A stretch of 8,276 nucleotides of DNA, taken from assembly GCA_900555735.1 (NCBI GenBank), contig USMI01000086.1:1-8276 (forward strand). The letters run 5' to 3'. Origin of the DNA: an uncultured Eubacteriales bacterium (GTDB taxonomy: Bacteria; Bacillota; Clostridia; Oscillospirales; Oscillospiraceae). Numbering within the stretch: position 1 is the first letter of the stretch; each line of letters starts with the position of its first letter. The position numbers and the translations under genes are program-made. This document shows, piece after piece, positions 1-5,629 of the stretch. Below the pieces are notes generated by a model, which worked only from the letters and a program-made list of their open reading frames with translations, was not told the DNA's origin and did no database searches.

Positions 1-911
1 GCTGCGCCGGTACGGCCTGCACCATCTCCGACCAGCTGTACGGCGTGCCCGCCGGCGGCACCATGGCCCATGCGTGGGTGCAGATGTTCGACACCGAGTA
101 CGAGGCCTTCAAGACCTATTGCGAGACGTATCCCACCAACGCCACGCTGCTGGTGGATACCTACAACACCCTGAAATCCGGCGTGCCCAACGCCATCCGC
201 GCCTTCAACGAGGTGCTGCGGCCCATGGGCATCAGCAAGTGCGGCATCCGTCTGGACAGCGGCGATATGGCCTATCTCAGCCAAAAGGCCCGCAAGATGC
301 TGGATGAGGCCGGTTGGCCGGAGTGCCAGATCAGCGTGTCCAACTCGCTGGACGAGCGGTTGATCCAGAACCTGTTTTTGCAGGGGGCCCAGATCGACAT
401 GTTCGGCGTGGGTGAGCGGATGATCACCGCCAAGAGCGAGCCGGTGTTCGGCGGCGTGTATAAGCTGACCGCCGTGGAGAACGAGAAGGGCGAGATCATC
501 CCCAAAATCAAGTGCAGCGAAAACGTGGAGAAGATCACCATTCCCCACTTCAAGAAGGTATACCGTCTGTATAACAGAGACAATGGAAAGGCCATCGCCG
601 ATTACATGACCGTTCATGACGAGGTGGTGGACGAGAACGAGCCGCTGATGCTGTTTGATCCCTACGCCACATGGAAGACCAAGAACGTCTGCAATTTCGA
701 GGCCCGCGAGCTGCTGGTGCCGGTGTTCCTGAACGGTAAGAAGGTCTATCAGTCTCCGGCGCTGAAGGACATCCAGACCTACTGCAAGCAGCAGGTGAAT
801 ACCCTGTGGGACGAGATCAAGCGTTTCGACAACCCTCAGACCTACTATGTGGATCTCAGCCAGAAGCTGTGGGACATCCAGCAGGAGCTGCTGCGGAAGA
901 ACCGGAACTGA
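1..911 (+). CDS. pncB: Nicotinate phosphoribosyltransferase, C-terminal part (5' end outside window)
   Basis: This enzyme condenses nicotinate with PRPP, with ATP hydrolysis, to give nicotinate mononucleotide, the entry step of cytoplasmic NAD salvage (Preiss-Handler pathway). The frame is open from the left edge (first full codon at 3), so the gene starts upstream; a GTG at 45 lies inside conserved sequence and is not the start. About 302 residues are visible, against a family length I recall as near 480. Recognisable blocks in order are GTACTISDQLYGVPAGGTMAHA (3-70; the GTMAH loop is a family signature), LLVDTYNTLKSGVPNAI (about 150-200), GIRLDSGDMAYLS (about 243-280; the phosphoribosyl-binding region), then ISVSNSLDE and FGVGERMITAKSEPVFGGVYKL (about 331-470). 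The frame is intact up to the TGA at 909-911. No U-tract terminator follows directly; a palindromic element begins 21 nt downstream. Confidence 0.95.
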   Translation, partial: CAGTACTISDQLYGVPAGGTMAHAWVQMFDTEYEAFKTYCETYPTNATLLVDTYNTLKSGVPNAIRAFNEVLRPMGISKCGIRLDSGDMAYLSQKARKMLDEAGWPECQISVSNSLDERLIQNLFLQGAQIDMFGVGERMITAKSEPVFGGVYKLTAVENEKGEIIPKIKCSENVEKITIPHFKKVYRLYNRDNGKAIADYMTVHDEVVDENEPLMLFDPYATWKTKNVCNFEARELLVPVFLNGKKVYQSPALKDIQTYCKQQVNTLWDEIKRFDNPQTYYVDLSQKLWDIQQELLRKNRN

Positions 912-932
912 GCAAGTATCAATAAACCGTCT

Positions 933-1011
933 GTAGGGGCGACCTTTACGGTCGCCCGGAACGGCGTTTTGGTCGTGTAACCATGCGGGCGACCGCAAGG
1001 GTCGCCCCTAC
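933..1011. repeat. Palindromic intergenic element: two hairpins inside 12-bp terminal inverted repeats (MITE-like)
   Basis: A perfect 12-bp inverted repeat bounds the element: GTAGGGGCGACC at 933-944 and GGTCGCCCCTAC at 1000-1011. Each end can also fold alone. GGGCGACC 937-944 pairs with GGTCGCCC 950-957 (5-nt loop), and GGGCGACC 987-994 pairs with GGTCGCCC 1000-1007 (5-nt loop), with a 29-nt spacer between. The same 8-mer therefore occurs four times in alternating orientation. TA lies just outside the GGGG at both ends (934-935 and 1009-1010), which would fit a TA target duplication, as in Tc1/mariner (IS630)-type MITEs; that is inference. I see no coding frame. I recall elements with GGGGCGACC ends scattered through Oscillospirales genomes, but cannot confirm that here. 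Confidence 0.75.
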
Positions 1012-1053
1012 GCAATTTTCTTGTTCCCCCAACCCCACCCCGAAAGGAGTCGT

Positions 1054-2607
1054 ATGAAGAAGCCCCAGATACAACAGAAAACAGAACGCCGGATCGGCGC
1101 GGGTCTGCGGCTTGCGCTGGTGGCCATATTGCTGCTGGCACAGATCGCGCTGGTGATCGGCCTGTCCAAGCTTTTGCAGCAGCGGATGGCCGTGGCCTAT
1201 ACCCTGCTGGAGGTCGTGGCGCTGTTCAGCGCCGTGCGGGTCTATACCCGTCCGGGCAGCAGCAGCTATAAGATCGGCTGGATACTGCTGATCCTGGCCG
1301 TCCCGGTGGCGGGCCTGATCCTCTACTGGCTGTGGAACGGCGAGAGCAGCGCCAAGCGTCTGTCGCTGAAAAAGATACCGGTTCCGGCGGAGAGCGCCGC
1401 CCAGACGGAGCAGTGTGCCGTCGCCATGGCAGCCCTGCGCCAACGCGAGCCGGAGTGGAGCCGTCTGGCCTGCTATATGGATCGCCGCGGCTTCCCGCTG
1501 TATGGCGGCACCGGGGCGTTGTATCTGGAGACGGGAGAGGTATATCTCAACGACCTGCTGGCCCATATGGAGCAGGCGAAGCGGTTCATCTTTCTGGAGT
1601 ATTACATCGTGGCCCGGGGCGATATCTTTGACCGGATGCTGACCATCTTCCGCCGCAAGCGGCTGGAGGGCGTGGAGATCAGGTTTCTTTTTGACGATTT
1701 CGGCAGCATGATGCGCTTTGGCAGCGAGGAGCTGACGGCGCTGAAGGATATCGGCGTGGAGGTCATGATCTTCAATCCGGTGCATCAATATGTGAACCGG
1801 CTGTATTTCAATTACCGCGACCACCGGAAGATCGCCTGTATCGACGGCGAGGTGGCCTATACCGGCGGCGCCAATCTGGCGGACGAGTATGCCAACCTGA
1901 TGGAGCGCTTTGGCTATTGGAAGGATTGCGGTGTGCGCCTGACGGGCGATGGCGCGTGGGGACTGACCCGCGAGTTCATCCACCTGTGGGAGCGCATGGG
2001 CGGCACACTGGACCACGACTATGACTTTTACCGGCCCCGGGTCTCCGCGGAAGGGAAGGGCTTTGTCCAGCCCTTTGTGGACGGCCCGGACAACAACCCC
2101 ATCAACACCGCCGAGGATGCCTTTTTGCAGCTGATCGCCGGTGCGCGGGAGACATTGACCATCACCACGCCGTATCTGGCCATCGACGAGCCGATGATGC
2201 GCTCGCTGTGTCTGGCGGCAGACTGCGGCGTGAAAACGCGGCTGCTGATGCCCGGCATCCCCGACCACAAGTTCGCCTATCTGGTGGCGGAAAGCTATTG
2301 GGGTGAGCTGATGCGCCACGGGGTGGAGATCTATACCTTCACACCGGGACTGCTGCACGGCAAGACGGTGCTGGCCGACGGCGAGGTGGCCTTTGTCGGC
2401 TCGGTGAACATGGATTACCGCAGCTTCCAGCTGCATTTCGAGTGCGGTACGCTGCTGTACGGCACCGAGCTATCACAGCCCTTGGCGGAGGATATGGCCC
2501 GCATCATGGCTGAGGGCCAGCGTATGACCATGGCCCGCTGGAAGGGCCGTCCGTGGTATCATAAGGCGTTGGGTACGCTGCTGCGGCTGTTTGCCATGTG
2601 GATGTAA
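1054..2607 (+). CDS. cls: Cardiolipin synthase (phospholipase D superfamily)
   Basis: Cls is a membrane enzyme that joins two phosphatidylglycerol molecules into cardiolipin and glycerol. The 517-residue protein has three hydrophobic stretches at about 17-37, 48-64 and 74-94. Two PLD catalytic HxKxxxxD motifs follow: HRKIACID (H257, K259, D264) followed by GEVAYTGGANLADEY, and HGKTVLAD (H435, K437, D442) followed by GEVAFVGSVNMDYRSF. Both carry the conserved downstream GG/GS-N residues, so both half-sites look active. Length and layout match typical Firmicute Cls of roughly 480-520 residues. The ATG at 1054 is chosen because AAAGGAG lies at 1043-1049 and the lysine-rich N terminus precedes the first helix; an in-frame TTG at 1021 would add 11 residues and has no ribosome binding site. 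The stop is 13 nt before the next gene, so the two are probably cotranscribed. I see no convincing promoter in 912-1053. Confidence 0.93.
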   Translation: MKKPQIQQKTERRIGAGLRLALVAILLLAQIALVIGLSKLLQQRMAVAYTLLEVVALFSAVRVYTRPGSSSYKIGWILLILAVPVAGLILYWLWNGESSAKRLSLKKIPVPAESAAQTEQCAVAMAALRQREPEWSRLACYMDRRGFPLYGGTGALYLETGEVYLNDLLAHMEQAKRFIFLEYYIVARGDIFDRMLTIFRRKRLEGVEIRFLFDDFGSMMRFGSEELTALKDIGVEVMIFNPVHQYVNRLYFNYRDHRKIACIDGEVAYTGGANLADEYANLMERFGYWKDCGVRLTGDGAWGLTREFIHLWERMGGTLDHDYDFYRPRVSAEGKGFVQPFVDGPDNNPINTAEDAFLQLIAGARETLTITTPYLAIDEPMMRSLCLAADCGVKTRLLMPGIPDHKFAYLVAESYWGELMRHGVEIYTFTPGLLHGKTVLADGEVAFVGSVNMDYRSFQLHFECGTLLYGTELSQPLAEDMARIMAEGQRMTMARWKGRPWYHKALGTLLRLFAMWM

Positions 2608-2620
2608 GCGAGGTGGAGTT

Positions 2621-3217
2621 ATGAAAATACTGGAACCGAAATACCGCAAGCTGATGCGGGCGCTGGCCATTCCCGCCGCGCTGATCTTTGTGCTGGCCAT
2701 CGTCGCCATGACCACCGGCGCCATGTCCCTGTCCTACAGCGGCGTTGCCGCCGATGACGCGGGGCGGCTGTATCTGGGGCGGGGCGGCAAGATCGAGGTA
2801 TATGAGGCCGGCCGGAATGTGGCGGCCATAAAGCCCGATGTGAACAAAAGCTTCCTATTCACCCTGCGGGACGGGCAGCTGGTGCTGTCCACCGGCAAGG
2901 TGGTGACCACGCTGGACCTGCAGGGGAACGTCATTGACAGTAAGACCGACGAGGGAAAAGCGGTCTATCAGCAGCTGAAGTCCCAACGCCACAGCTTCAC
3001 CGCCGCCGATGGCACGGTGTATACCCTGCGACATGAAATGCTGGCGGCGCAGCTGGTCACCGACGACGGTACAGTGCTGTACAGCGAGCCGGGCTGGGCC
3101 AATGCTCTCAAGCCGCTGCTGGCGTTGGCGGGTCTGTATGTGATCTTTGCCGCCGGGTATATCGCGCTGGACCGCTTCGCCGCGCTGGAGGCCTCCGGCG
3201 CTCTGGAGCAGGTGTAA
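2621..3217 (+). CDS. Hypothetical two-helix membrane protein downstream of cls
   Basis: I do not recognise a family. The 198-residue protein has a basic N terminus (MKILEPKYRKLMR), a hydrophobic helix at about 13-35, a polar middle region of about 125 residues, and a second helix at about 163-183 followed by a short acidic tail. The middle region holds repeated short beta-type units of the form D-G/A-x-L/V-Y-L/T (ADDAGRLYLGRGG, LRDGQLVLSTG, AADGTVYTL, TDDGTVLYSE). These resemble blades of a propeller-like sensor domain, too few to form a full propeller. With two helices the middle region would probably lie outside the membrane. The ATG at 2621 follows AGGTGGAG at 2611-2618; the in-frame ATG at 2591 overlaps the end of cls and lacks a binding site. 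The 13-nt gap after cls suggests one transcript; a link to phospholipid metabolism is only an inference from position. Confidence 0.8.
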   Translation: MKILEPKYRKLMRALAIPAALIFVLAIVAMTTGAMSLSYSGVAADDAGRLYLGRGGKIEVYEAGRNVAAIKPDVNKSFLFTLRDGQLVLSTGKVVTTLDLQGNVIDSKTDEGKAVYQQLKSQRHSFTAADGTVYTLRHEMLAAQLVTDDGTVLYSEPGWANALKPLLALAGLYVIFAAGYIALDRFAALEASGALEQV

Positions 3218-3247
3218 AAAAGTGGTAAATTTTCCTGCCGACGCATC

Positions 3248-3276
3248 TTGACAAAATCCGACCGTTATGCTATGAT
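3248..3276 (+). promoter_or_regulatory. Consensus sigma-A promoter of the TPP riboswitch-thiT unit
   Basis: TTGACA at 3248-3253 is a perfect -35 box and TATGAT at 3271-3276 a near-perfect -10 box, separated by exactly 17 bp. Transcription should begin near 3283, only a few bases before the TPP aptamer, as expected for a riboswitch leader. The promoter lies 30 bp after the preceding stop codon, so thiT is transcribed independently of cls. Confidence 0.85.
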
Positions 3277-3285
3277 TGCCCTACA

Positions 3286-3380
3286 ATACAAGGGGTGCTG
3301 GTGCAAGCCGGCTGAGATACAGCGTATCGCCGCTGTGATCCCTCGAACCTGATCCGGATAATGCCGGCGTAGGAATGTGG
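3286..3380 (+). promoter_or_regulatory. TPP riboswitch aptamer (THI element)
   Basis: The conserved blocks of the thi-box occur in the right order: GGGGTGC (3292-3298), CTGAGAT (3312-3318), a variable P3 extension (ACAGCG 3319-3324 pairing with CGCTGT 3331-3336), GAACCTGAT (3345-3353), CCGGATAATGCCGG (3354-3367, the P5 arm) and GCGTAGG (3367-3373). ACA 3288-3290 can pair with TGT 3376-3378 to close P1. These motifs bind thiamine pyrophosphate: CTGAGA contacts the pyrimidine and the GAACCTGAT/GCGTAGG side binds the diphosphate with magnesium. The adjacent thiamine-uptake gene fits this regulator exactly. Confidence 0.97.
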
Positions 3381-3400
3381 TCATAGTGAATGGTTTCTTT

Positions 3401-3435
3401 CACCGCATTGCATCGCCGCAATGCGGTGTTTCTTT
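3401..3435 (+). terminator. Riboswitch-controlled intrinsic terminator (expression platform)
   Basis: CACCGCATTGC at 3401-3411 pairs perfectly with GCAATGCGGTG at 3418-3428 (11-bp stem, 6-nt loop) and is followed by TTTCTTT. This is a rho-independent terminator between the TPP aptamer and thiT, indicating transcription attenuation when TPP is bound. A competing pairing is available: AATGC 3360-3364 in the aptamer 3' arm with GCATT 3405-3409, extended after a one-base bulge by GG 3366-3367 with CC 3403-3404. This would be the antiterminator in the ligand-free state (inferred). Confidence 0.88.
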
Positions 3436-3482
3436 AAAAAGCCGCCTCCGGACAGAGTATGTTTTCTTAGGAGGTTACAACA

Positions 3483-4043
3483 ATGAATCACATGAAGCTT
3501 CGTGCCCTGTGCGAGGGCGCGATCATGGTGGCGGCCGGTACGGCCCTCAGCTTTATCAAGCTGTTTGAGCTGCCTCAGGGCGGCAGCATCGGCATCGGCA
3601 TGCTGCCCCTGCTGTTCTACTGTGTGCGCTGGGGCTGGAAGGAAGGTCTGCTGGCTTCTTTTGCCTACGGCCTTTTGCAGCTGATCTTTGACGGCGCCTA
3701 TGCCTGGGGCTGGACCAGCATGCTGCTGGACTACATTCTGGCCTATGGTGTGCTGGGCTTTGCGGGTCTCTTTGCCCACAAGAAGAGCGGTATTTTCACC
3801 GGTACGGTGGTGGGCTGCGTGCTGCGCTTCATCGTCCACTTCATCAGCGGTATTACCATTTACCGCATCTATGAGCCGACCGTGCTCTTCAACACCACTT
3901 GGCTGAATCCCTATCTGTACTCTGCCGCCTACAACGGCAGCTATGTGGGTATCGACATGGTCATCTGCCTTGTGATCTTCGCGGTGCTGTATAAGCCTCT
4001 GAAGAAGTACTTCATGGGCGAGGATCTGCTGGCCGCCAAATAA
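3483..4043 (+). CDS. thiT: Thiamine ECF transporter S component ThiT
   Basis: ThiT is the membrane substrate-binding subunit of an energy-coupling-factor (ECF) transporter. It captures thiamine and works with the shared EcfA/EcfA'/EcfT module, which is not in this window. The 186-residue, strongly hydrophobic protein would have about six membrane helices. Family motifs are LPQGGSI (30-36), GLLQLIFDGAYAW (63-75), LLDYILAYGVLGFAGLF (81-97), RFIVHFISG (115-123) and YSAAYNGSYV (146-155). H119, Y150 and N151 fall in the two blocks that hold thiamine-binding His, Tyr and Asn residues in characterised ThiT proteins. The ATG at 3483 is preceded by AGGAGG at 3469-3474 with 8-nt spacing, which favours it over the ATG at 3492. 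Expression is controlled by the TPP riboswitch immediately upstream. The gene is monocistronic, being followed by a strong hairpin. Confidence 0.96.
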   Translation: MNHMKLRALCEGAIMVAAGTALSFIKLFELPQGGSIGIGMLPLLFYCVRWGWKEGLLASFAYGLLQLIFDGAYAWGWTSMLLDYILAYGVLGFAGLFAHKKSGIFTGTVVGCVLRFIVHFISGITIYRIYEPTVLFNTTWLNPYLYSAAYNGSYVGIDMVICLVIFAVLYKPLKKYFMGEDLLAAK

Positions 4044-4100
4044 TCAAGCTTTCTTCTGCTCTCTGCTTTGCGTTTTGATAATGTGCTCTCAACATATTGT

Positions 4101-4140
4101 CAGCCGGAAAACCCCGCCGTATGGCGGGGTTTTCCGGCTG
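4101..4140 (+). terminator. Terminator hairpin after thiT, perfect 18-bp stem
   Basis: Positions 4101-4118 and 4123-4140 are exact reverse complements with a GTAT loop. The core has the bidirectional layout AAAA-CCCCGCC-loop-GGCGGGG-TTTT (4108-4133), so the U-run sits just after the GC stem while the outer bases extend pairing. It ends the thiT transcript 58 nt after the stop and could also act on minus-strand transcripts that read through the facing terminator. Confidence 0.85.
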
Positions 4141-4147
4141 TTATGGC

Positions 4148-4184
4148 AAAAAAGGAGCCCTCCGGCTTGGCCGGAAGGCTCCTT
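4148..4184 (-). terminator. Intrinsic terminator of the minus-strand zinc-ribbon gene
   Basis: On the minus strand, AAGGAGCC (4184-4177) pairs with GGCTCCTT (4159-4152). After one mismatch, six more pairs (4175-4170 with 4161-4166) close a 3-nt loop. A run of six Us follows, read from the A-run at 4148-4153. It lies 13 nt after the stop of the minus-strand gene and faces the thiT terminator, so the two genes form a convergent pair with separate terminators. Confidence 0.9.
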
Positions 4185-4196
4185 GCTGATGCTTTT

Positions 4197-4625
4197 TCAA
4201 CTGCGTCCGCGGATCTCATGCCTGCACTTGGGGCAGGTAATGACGATCTTGCCCTTGCCCACCGGCACGCGGCACACGGTCTTGCAGTTGGGACAGGTGA
4301 AGTATTTGTGCTCCTTGTCCATCCGCTGCTGCTTGCCGCTGCTGAACTTCCGCTTGAGAGGCCACCAGACCTTTTGCAGAAAGACGGCGTTCTCCGCCCG
4401 ACGCTTTTCCAGATTCCGGGAGAACACCCGGAACAATGCCCACAGCACCATCACCGTGGTAACGGCACCGATGATGCTGGACAGCAGGGGGATCTTTTTC
4501 GTCAGCATGCCGATGATATCCAGCAAAATGGCCGTCCAGATGATGCACAGGCCCAGCTGGTCAGCGCCGTTGCGGCCATACATGAACCGGCTCAGCCCGT
4601 TGCGCAGACGTTGGAAGAAACTCAT
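4197..4625 (-). CDS. Hypothetical membrane protein with C-terminal zinc ribbon
   Basis: I recognise the architecture but not a named family. The 142-residue protein has a basic amphipathic N terminus (MSFFQRLRNGLSRFMYGRNG), two hydrophobic helices at about 24-41 and 47-68, a highly basic linker (about 69-107, with RNLEKRRAEN and PLKRKFSSGKQQR), and a Cys4 ribbon: CPNC (C111, C114) and CPKC (C131, C134) separated by 16 residues. The ribbon resembles MJ0042-type zinc fingers (CPNCKTxxRVP...ITCPKC) and should bind one zinc; C118 is an extra cysteine. With two helices both ends would be on the same side, probably the cytoplasm given the basic linker. I chose the ATG at 4625 because AGGCGGAG sits just upstream (4635-4628); an upstream in-frame ATG at 4661 has none. 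The gene is monocistronic. Function unknown. Confidence 0.85.
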   Translation of the reverse strand: MSFFQRLRNGLSRFMYGRNGADQLGLCIIWTAILLDIIGMLTKKIPLLSSIIGAVTTVMVLWALFRVFSRNLEKRRAENAVFLQKVWWPLKRKFSSGKQQRMDKEHKYFTCPNCKTVCRVPVGKGKIVITCPKCRHEIRGRS

Positions 4626-4669
4626 AACTCCGCCTCGATTTCCTAGAGAGTATACGATCACGATGAATT

Positions 4670-4698
4670 ATTTTACCGGAAAATGCGGGAAAGGTAAA
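4670..4698 (-). promoter_or_regulatory. Probable promoter of the minus-strand zinc-ribbon gene
   Basis: Read on the minus strand, TTTACC (4698-4693) and TAAAAT (4675-4670) are separated by 17 bp, matching the sigma-A consensus at 4/6 and 5/6 positions. The start would be near 4663, giving a leader of about 38 nt before the ATG at 4625. A second -10-like TATACT (4653-4648) lacks a good -35. Confidence 0.45.
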
Positions 4699-4748
4699 GG
4701 CCACATCGGAAAAATTAACAAATTGGTCAAATCTTTATTCATATTGAC

Positions 4749-4778
4749 GGATTGCACGGGAACTCTTTGTTGCAATCC
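4749..4778. promoter_or_regulatory. Inverted repeat GGATTGCA-N14-TGCAATCC overlapping the rpe -35 box (candidate operator)
   Basis: GGATTGCA at 4749-4756 and TGCAATCC at 4771-4778 are perfect 8-bp arms whose centres are 22 bp apart, about two helical turns. The right arm overlaps the -35 hexamer TTGCAA (4770-4775). This geometry suits a dimeric regulator binding one DNA face. The repeat lies upstream of the predicted transcription start, so it would not form an RNA hairpin in the rpe transcript. Regulator unknown. Confidence 0.45.
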
Positions 4779-4798
4779 AACGGGGAAATTGGTATAAT
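4770..4798 (+). promoter_or_regulatory. Extended -10 promoter of the rpe-recR-apbE operon
   Basis: TTGCAA (4770-4775) and a perfect TATAAT (4793-4798) are 17 bp apart, and TG at 4790-4791 forms an extended -10. The AT-rich stretch at about 4711-4745 could act as an UP element. Transcription should start near 4805, about 175 nt before the rpe start codon. Confidence 0.8.
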
Positions 4799-4804
4799 AA
4801 ATCA

Positions 4805-4979
4805 GTTAAAAGCACAATGGAGGCCGGCAGGATGTGATCCCACCGGCCCCCTATCTGAAAAGCGGCCCCTCAGCGCCGCACAGGACGAAAGCGCGCCGCG
4901 CGGGAGAACGTCGGCGCTGCGCCGCTTACTGTATCATATGCCGCATCGCCGGAACCGGTGCGGTGAAAGGAGCGCCACC
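4805..4979 (+). other. Long structured 5' leader of the rpe operon (three hairpins)
   Basis: No protein-like frame is convincing in this leader. Three hairpins follow one another. Hairpin 1 (4819-4851) pairs GGCCGG 4822-4827 with CCGGCC 4843-4848, encloses a symmetric CA/CA internal loop, and then pairs GGAT 4830-4833 with ATCC 4837-4840. Hairpin 2 (4860-4927) pairs AAGCGG 4860-4865 with CCGCTT 4922-4927, then CAGCGCCG 4871-4878 with CGGCGCTG 4912-4919, with a further ACG/CGT and GCGC/GCGC inside. Hairpin 3 (4941-4963) pairs CCGCATCG 4941-4948 with CGGTGCGG 4956-4963, with one G-U pair, and ends two bases before the AAAGGAG at 4966-4972. None is followed by a U-tract. I do not recognise a known riboswitch or ncRNA class. 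Confidence 0.55.
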
Positions 4980-5624
4980 ATGATCAAGATCGCACCCTCT
5001 ATTCTGTCGGCGGATTTCGCCAACCTCCAGCGTGATATCGAACGGATCAGCACCGCCGATTACGTCCATGTGGACGTGATGGACGGCCTGTTCGTGCCCA
5101 ATATCTCCATCGGTATCCCGGTGGTGAAGTCCATCCGTCCCACCACCACGCTGCCGCTGGACGTTCACCTGATGATCGACCGGCCGGTGCGATATGTGGA
5201 GCAGTTCTGTGACGCTGGCGGCGATATCGTCACCTGCCATGTGGAGGCGGACACCGAGGAGAACATCCACGAGGCTCTGCGCCGCATCCATGCCAAGGGT
5301 AAGAAGGCCGGCGTGGTGGTGAAGCCCAAGACCCCTGCCAGCGCCGTTCTGCCCTTCATCAACGAGTGCGACATCATTCTGGTGATGACGGTGGAGCCGG
5401 GCTTCGGCGGCCAGAAGTTCATGGCCGACATGATGCCCAAGGTGCAGACCATCCGGGGTTATATCGACGCCATGAACCCCGCGTGCGAGCTGGAGGTGGA
5501 CGGCGGCGTGGACGCCGCTACCTGCCATCAGTGCATCCATGCCGGGGCCAACGTGCTGGTGGCCGGCAGCGCCGTGTATAAGGCGGAGGATATCCCCCAG
5601 CGTATCAAAGAACTGAGAGGTTAA
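4980..5624 (+). CDS. rpe: Ribulose-phosphate 3-epimerase
   Basis: Rpe interconverts ribulose 5-phosphate and xylulose 5-phosphate in the cytoplasm, in the non-oxidative pentose phosphate pathway. The 214-residue protein is of normal family length and a complete TIM barrel. Family signatures are IAPSILSADFANL (4-16), YVHVDVMDGLFVPN (28-41), LDVHLMIDRP (60-69), VMTVEPGFGGQKF (135-147) and ELEVDGGVD (170-178). The metal-ligand and acid/base set is present: H30 and D32, H63, and D174. The ATG at 4980 is chosen because MIKIAPSIL is the conserved family N terminus and AAAGGAG (4966-4972) sits 7 nt upstream; the frame is open further 5' but that sequence is leader. It is the first gene of a compact operon, with recR starting 5 nt after its stop. 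Confidence 0.97.
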   Translation: MIKIAPSILSADFANLQRDIERISTADYVHVDVMDGLFVPNISIGIPVVKSIRPTTTLPLDVHLMIDRPVRYVEQFCDAGGDIVTCHVEADTEENIHEALRRIHAKGKKAGVVVKPKTPASAVLPFINECDIILVMTVEPGFGGQKFMADMMPKVQTIRGYIDAMNPACELEVDGGVDAATCHQCIHAGANVLVAGSAVYKAEDIPQRIKELRG

Positions 5625-5629
5625 GACCC

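Noticed and set aside
946..2436. Long minus-strand open frame (496 codons) opposite cls
   Set aside because: It is the antisense shadow of a GC-rich gene. The product is rich in H, Q, R, A and G with no family motif, while the plus strand encodes a full Cls with both HKD motifs.
4068..4797. Plus-strand open frames (192 and 240 codons) across the zinc-ribbon gene
   Set aside because: They run through both terminators and the antisense of a well-supported minus-strand gene, and lack plausible starts or domains.
4817..4837. Six-codon ORF (MEAGRM) in the rpe leader as a leader peptide
   Set aside because: It has no Shine-Dalgarno sequence and no run of regulatory codons, and it overlaps hairpin 1; more likely chance.
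4752..4979. In-frame N-terminal extension of rpe by 76 codons
   Set aside because: The conserved Rpe N terminus starts at 4980 with a proper ribosome binding site. The extension covers the -35/-10 promoter and leader hairpins and has no family similarity that I can see.
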